Source: Domibacillus sp. (GTDB taxonomy: Bacteria; Bacillota; Bacilli; Bacillales; Domibacillaceae). From it: a stretch of 23,818 bases of DNA. The position numbers and the translations under genes were made by a program. Of this stretch, positions 21,355 through 23,818 are shown one piece after another (the stretch's first letter is position 1; each line of letters starts with the position of its first letter). The stretch lies in assembly GCA_031177795.1 (NCBI GenBank), contig JAPSKG010000004.1, positions 1-23,818 on the forward strand, written 5' to 3'. Under the pieces are notes generated by a model, which saw only the letters and a list, made by a program, of their open reading frames with translations, was not told the DNA's origin and made no database searches.

Positions 21355-22197
21355 ATGAAAAAGTTATATGGGGTAATCGGCAATCCGATTGGTCATTCAA
21401 TGTCACCGGCTATGCATAATGATGCATTTAAAACAGCCGGTATAGATGCACATTATCAACCGTTGCAAATAAAAACAGAAGATTTGCCGGCAGCTGTTCC
21501 AGGAATGAAGGCTATCGGCATTTCCGGATTTAATGTAACAGTTCCACACAAAACAGCCATTATGCCACTTCTTGATGAAGTGGACCCGCTTGCTCAAGCT
21601 ATTGGAGCGGTAAACACCGTTGTGAATGTTAATAACCGGTTTATCGGGTATAATACAGATGGAGCAGGGTTTATACGCGGCTTGCATGAAGAATACGGTA
21701 AATCAGTTTTAGATAAACGCATTTTGTTGATTGGGGCTGGAGGCGCAGCACGTGCTATTTACTATACACTTAGCCAGCAAGGGGCCATTTTAGTAGATAT
21801 TGTTAACCGCACAGCGGAAAAAGCTGAACAGTTAAAAACAAGATGCCCGTATCCAGTAAATACATCAATTTTGTCTCTGCAACAAGCAGAAACAACTCTT
21901 GAAAAATACGATATTATTATTCAGACAACTTCAATCGGCATGTCGCCCAAAGTAGATGAGAAGCCACTTAGCCTTCAACGTTTACGGCCGGATGCATTTG
22001 TCTCAGATATAATTTATAATCCAGCAAAAACCGCTTTGATGAAAGAAGCGGAATCACACGGTGCGCGTGTTCAAAACGGATTAAAGATGTTTGTTTATCA
22101 AGGAGCCCTGGCTTTTGAAAAATGGACAGGCACATTGCCGGATACAGAACGTATGGAGAAAATTGTAATAGAAAAACTTGGAGGGAAAACATGCTAA
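21355..22197 (+). CDS. aroE: Shikimate dehydrogenase (NADP+)
   Basis: Reduces 3-dehydroshikimate to shikimate in aromatic amino acid synthesis. 280 residues, the same as B. subtilis. Substrate site NPIGHSMSP (10-18), catalytic K66 in NVTVPHK and D102 in GYNTDGAGF; NADP site GAGGAAR (127-133) with the NRT following for the 2'-phosphate. ATG 21355 with AGGGAAG six bases upstream; an in-frame TTG at 21349 is possible but gives no family match. It sits 17 bases after yqeH and overlaps yqeI by seven bases. Confidence 0.96.
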   Translation: MKKLYGVIGNPIGHSMSPAMHNDAFKTAGIDAHYQPLQIKTEDLPAAVPGMKAIGISGFNVTVPHKTAIMPLLDEVDPLAQAIGAVNTVVNVNNRFIGYNTDGAGFIRGLHEEYGKSVLDKRILLIGAGGAARAIYYTLSQQGAILVDIVNRTAEKAEQLKTRCPYPVNTSILSLQQAETTLEKYDIIIQTTSIGMSPKVDEKPLSLQRLRPDAFVSDIIYNPAKTALMKEAESHGARVQNGLKMFVYQGALAFEKWTGTLPDTERMEKIVIEKLGGKTC

Positions 22198-22481
22198 CAG
22201 GAAAACAAAAACGGTTTTTACGTGCAGAAGCACATCATTTAACACCTATTTTTCAAGTGGGAAAAGGCGGCGTTAATGAAAACATGACTAAACAAATTGC
22301 AGAAGCGCTTGAAGTTCGAGAACTAATTAAAATCAGTATTTTACAAAACAATGAAGATGATAAACATGAAGTGGCAGAAGCACTTGCAAAAGGAGCAAAA
22401 GCAGAGCTTGTTCAGTTGATTGGCCATACAGTTGTTTTATATAAAGAATCAAAAGAAAATAAAAAAATTAACCTGCCTTAA
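22191..22481 (+). CDS. yqeI: CRS1/YhbY-domain RNA-binding protein YqeI
   Basis: 96-residue single CRM-domain protein, related to E. coli YhbY, associated with pre-50S ribosomes. It begins MLTGKQKRFLRAEAHHLTPIFQVGKGG and carries the G-x-G-G loop (VGKGGVNENM) typical of the domain, with ELIKISIL and the C-terminal LIGHTVVLYKES strand. ATG at 22191 with GGAGGG six bases upstream inside aroE; the two genes overlap by seven bases. Fits the ribosome theme of yqeH and rsfS in the operon. Confidence 0.94.
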   Translation: MLTGKQKRFLRAEAHHLTPIFQVGKGGVNENMTKQIAEALEVRELIKISILQNNEDDKHEVAEALAKGAKAELVQLIGHTVVLYKESKENKKINLP

Positions 22482-23053
22482 TGAGAAAAGTAGGAGTTCT
22501 TGGCGGTACTTTTAATCCGCCACACATCGGCCATTTAATTGTAGCAAATGAGGTTCTGCATGCGCTTCAACTTGATGAAATTCGATTTATGCCGAATGCT
22601 ATACCACCGCATAAAAAACTTGAAGGGTTTGCAACGAATGAAGACCGCCTCCGAATGACTGAACTTGCTATAAAGGATCATCATTCATTTTCTTTAGAAA
22701 CAATAGAAATTAACCGTTCAGGTGTTTCGTATACGATTGATACGATGCGGGAATTGCTAAAACAAGAGCCAGATACTTCTTTTTATTTTATTATCGGAGC
22801 CGATATGATTGAGTATTTGCCAAACTGGCGAGAAGTCGATGAATTAAGCAGGCTGATTACATTTGTTGGGGTGAAAAGGCCTGGCTATTTAACCTCTACA
22901 CCGTATCCGATAACGTTAATTGAAACACCGGAAATCCAATTGTCATCAACCGTTCTTCGAAAAAAAGCGTCTTTAGGTGAAACACTTCAATATTTGCTTC
23001 CGGACAGCGTTATTCAGTATATAAAGGAGAAGGGTTTATATGGAGCGAAGTAA
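22481..23053 (+). CDS. nadD: Nicotinate-nucleotide adenylyltransferase
   Basis: Joins ATP and nicotinate mononucleotide to deamido-NAD in NAD synthesis. 190 residues. Nucleotidyl-transferase motif GGTFNPPHIGH (8-18), GAD with D108 and W116 for substrate stacking, and SSTVLR (155-160). The ATG shares one base with the yqeI stop (TAATG) and there is no Shine-Dalgarno in the A-rich stretch before it, so initiation must depend on translation of yqeI. Overlaps yqeK by 14 bases. Confidence 0.96.
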   Translation: MRKVGVLGGTFNPPHIGHLIVANEVLHALQLDEIRFMPNAIPPHKKLEGFATNEDRLRMTELAIKDHHSFSLETIEINRSGVSYTIDTMRELLKQEPDTSFYFIIGADMIEYLPNWREVDELSRLITFVGVKRPGYLTSTPYPITLIETPEIQLSSTVLRKKASLGETLQYLLPDSVIQYIKEKGLYGAK

Positions 23054-23609
23054 AGCGCTCGAACTTGTTAAAGAACAATTAACAGAGAAGCGATACGTGC
23101 ATACGCTAGGTGTAACAGAAACAGCAGTTAACCTTGCGAAAGCATTTGGCGCGGATGTGAAAAAAGCTGAACTAGCAGCCATTTTTCATGATTACGCAAA
23201 GTTTCGTCCAAAAGAAGAAATGAAACAAATATTGATGGATGAACAAGAAGATGGAAGGCTCTTGCAATTTCATCATGAACTATGGCATGCGCCAGCCGGG
23301 GCCATTCTTGTTCGCGCGGAAGCAGGAATCACGGATAAAGAAGTGCTTTCAGCTATCCGCTGGCATACAACAGGACGCCCTAAAATGACACTTCTTGAAA
23401 AAATTATTTATCTGGCAGATTACATTGAACCAGGGCGAAGCTTTCCAGGTGTTGACGATGTTCGCAAGCTTGCAGAACAAAATTTAAACGTTGCAGTGCT
23501 TGCCGCAGTAAAAAATTCAATCTCATTTTTAATGAGTAAAAAGCAGCCGGTTTTTCCGGTGACGCTGGAAACGTATAATGATCTTATTCAGAATGGAGAC
23601 GATGTTTAA
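23040..23609 (+). CDS. yqeK: HD-domain diadenosine tetraphosphate hydrolase YqeK
   Basis: 189-residue HD-superfamily hydrolase; YqeK proteins have been reported as symmetrical Ap4A hydrolases yielding two ADP. Metal ligands: H21 in RYVHTLGV, H50/D51 in IFHDYAK, the HHELWHAPAG pair, and D in YLADYIEPGR. ATG with AAAGGAGAAGG upstream, inside nadD (14-base overlap). The close link with nadD may reflect Ap4A and dinucleotide housekeeping; that is inference. The next gene starts directly after its stop. Confidence 0.93.
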   Translation: MERSKALELVKEQLTEKRYVHTLGVTETAVNLAKAFGADVKKAELAAIFHDYAKFRPKEEMKQILMDEQEDGRLLQFHHELWHAPAGAILVRAEAGITDKEVLSAIRWHTTGRPKMTLLEKIIYLADYIEPGRSFPGVDDVRKLAEQNLNVAVLAAVKNSISFLMSKKQPVFPVTLETYNDLIQNGDDV

Positions 23610-23818
23610 TTGACAGAACAACAACAGATTTTACATGCAGTAACGAAAGCAGCGGACGATAAACGGGCTGAAAATATTACGGCACTTGATATGGAAGGCA
23701 TATCCCCGGTTGCAGATTATTTCGTTATTTGTCATGGAAACTCAGATAAACAGGTACAGGCGATTGCTCGTGAAATAAAAGAAAAAGCGGAAGAGCTTGG
23801 AGCCGATATTAAACGGAT
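23610..23818 (+). CDS. rsfS: Ribosome silencing factor RsfS (YqeL), 5' part
   Basis: First 69 codons of the DUF143/RsfS protein, which binds L14 on the 50S subunit and blocks subunit joining in slow growth. It starts at TTG immediately after the yqeK stop, with GGAG 11 bases upstream, reading MTEQQQILHAVTKAADDKRAENI, then LDMEGISPVADYFVICHGNSDKQVQAIAREI, the conserved core. The rest lies beyond the window. Confidence 0.93.
   Translation, partial: MTEQQQILHAVTKAADDKRAENITALDMEGISPVADYFVICHGNSDKQVQAIAREIKEKAEELGADIKR

Noticed and set aside
1..23818. Mobile elements, integrase or att sites, CRISPR arrays, tRNA or rRNA genes
   Set aside because: Read through on both strands; no transposase or integrase motif, no regularly spaced repeats, and no tRNA-like fold with CCA was noticed.

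Overview
The window looks like a chromosomal core segment of an endospore-forming Bacillaceae (Firmicutes). Three things point to this: close protein similarity and gene order to the Bacillus subtilis rarA-cymR-mnmA-recD2-alaS-mltG-greA and yqeG-yqeH-aroE-nadD-rsfS blocks as I remember them; the sporulation genes sigK and sda; and strong GGAGG-type ribosome binding sites with occasional GTG or TTG starts. I do not name a genus. I found no mobile element, CRISPR array, tRNA or rRNA.

Left part (1-4072): the 5' portion of rarA runs leftward. Divergent from it is a sulfur block: cymR (cysteine-metabolism repressor), a dedicated cysteine desulfurase (yrvO type) and mnmA (tRNA 2-thiouridylase). 4075-7406: a terminator and an extended -10 promoter precede a TPR protein, recD2 and a 54-residue zinc-ribbon protein. 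7413-10365: a consensus promoter and an alanine T-box riboswitch lead into alaS. 10446-11433: reoM/ireB, ruvX (yqgF) and a DUF1292 gene, closed by a strong terminator. 11538-16259: mltG, then trmR and two U32 family genes (trhP1/trhP2) for tRNA wobble-uridine 5-methoxylation, then udk. 16295-18346: greA, yrrS and mtnN, each separated by hairpin terminators.

18347-19718 is the most unusual part. A 23-codon hydrophobic ORF on the + strand, with a sigma-K-like promoter, converges on an uninterrupted sigK on the - strand. The two share a 12-bp perfect palindrome, so both products end in Ser-Ile-Asp, and the + strand terminator lies inside the sigK coding tail. Upstream of sigK on the same strand is sda, the replication/sporulation checkpoint peptide gene (no ORF longer than 50 codons, easily missed). 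Between sda and sigK an inverted repeat can hide the sigK Shine-Dalgarno in sda read-through RNA. A sigma-E-like promoter placed inside that repeat would make a leader lacking the hiding arm. Upstream of sda are four DnaA-box-like sites and a LexA/DinR-like palindrome over the putative -35.

Right part (19719-23818): the tightly packed yqeG-yqeH-aroE-yqeI-nadD-yqeK-rsfS operon (HAD phosphatase, ribosome-assembly GTPase, shikimate dehydrogenase, RNA-binding protein, NAD synthesis, Ap4A hydrolase, ribosome silencing factor). It is driven by a good sigma-A-type promoter, and the last gene is cut by the window end.

All identities come from reading motifs and from remembered family sequences; no database search was run.
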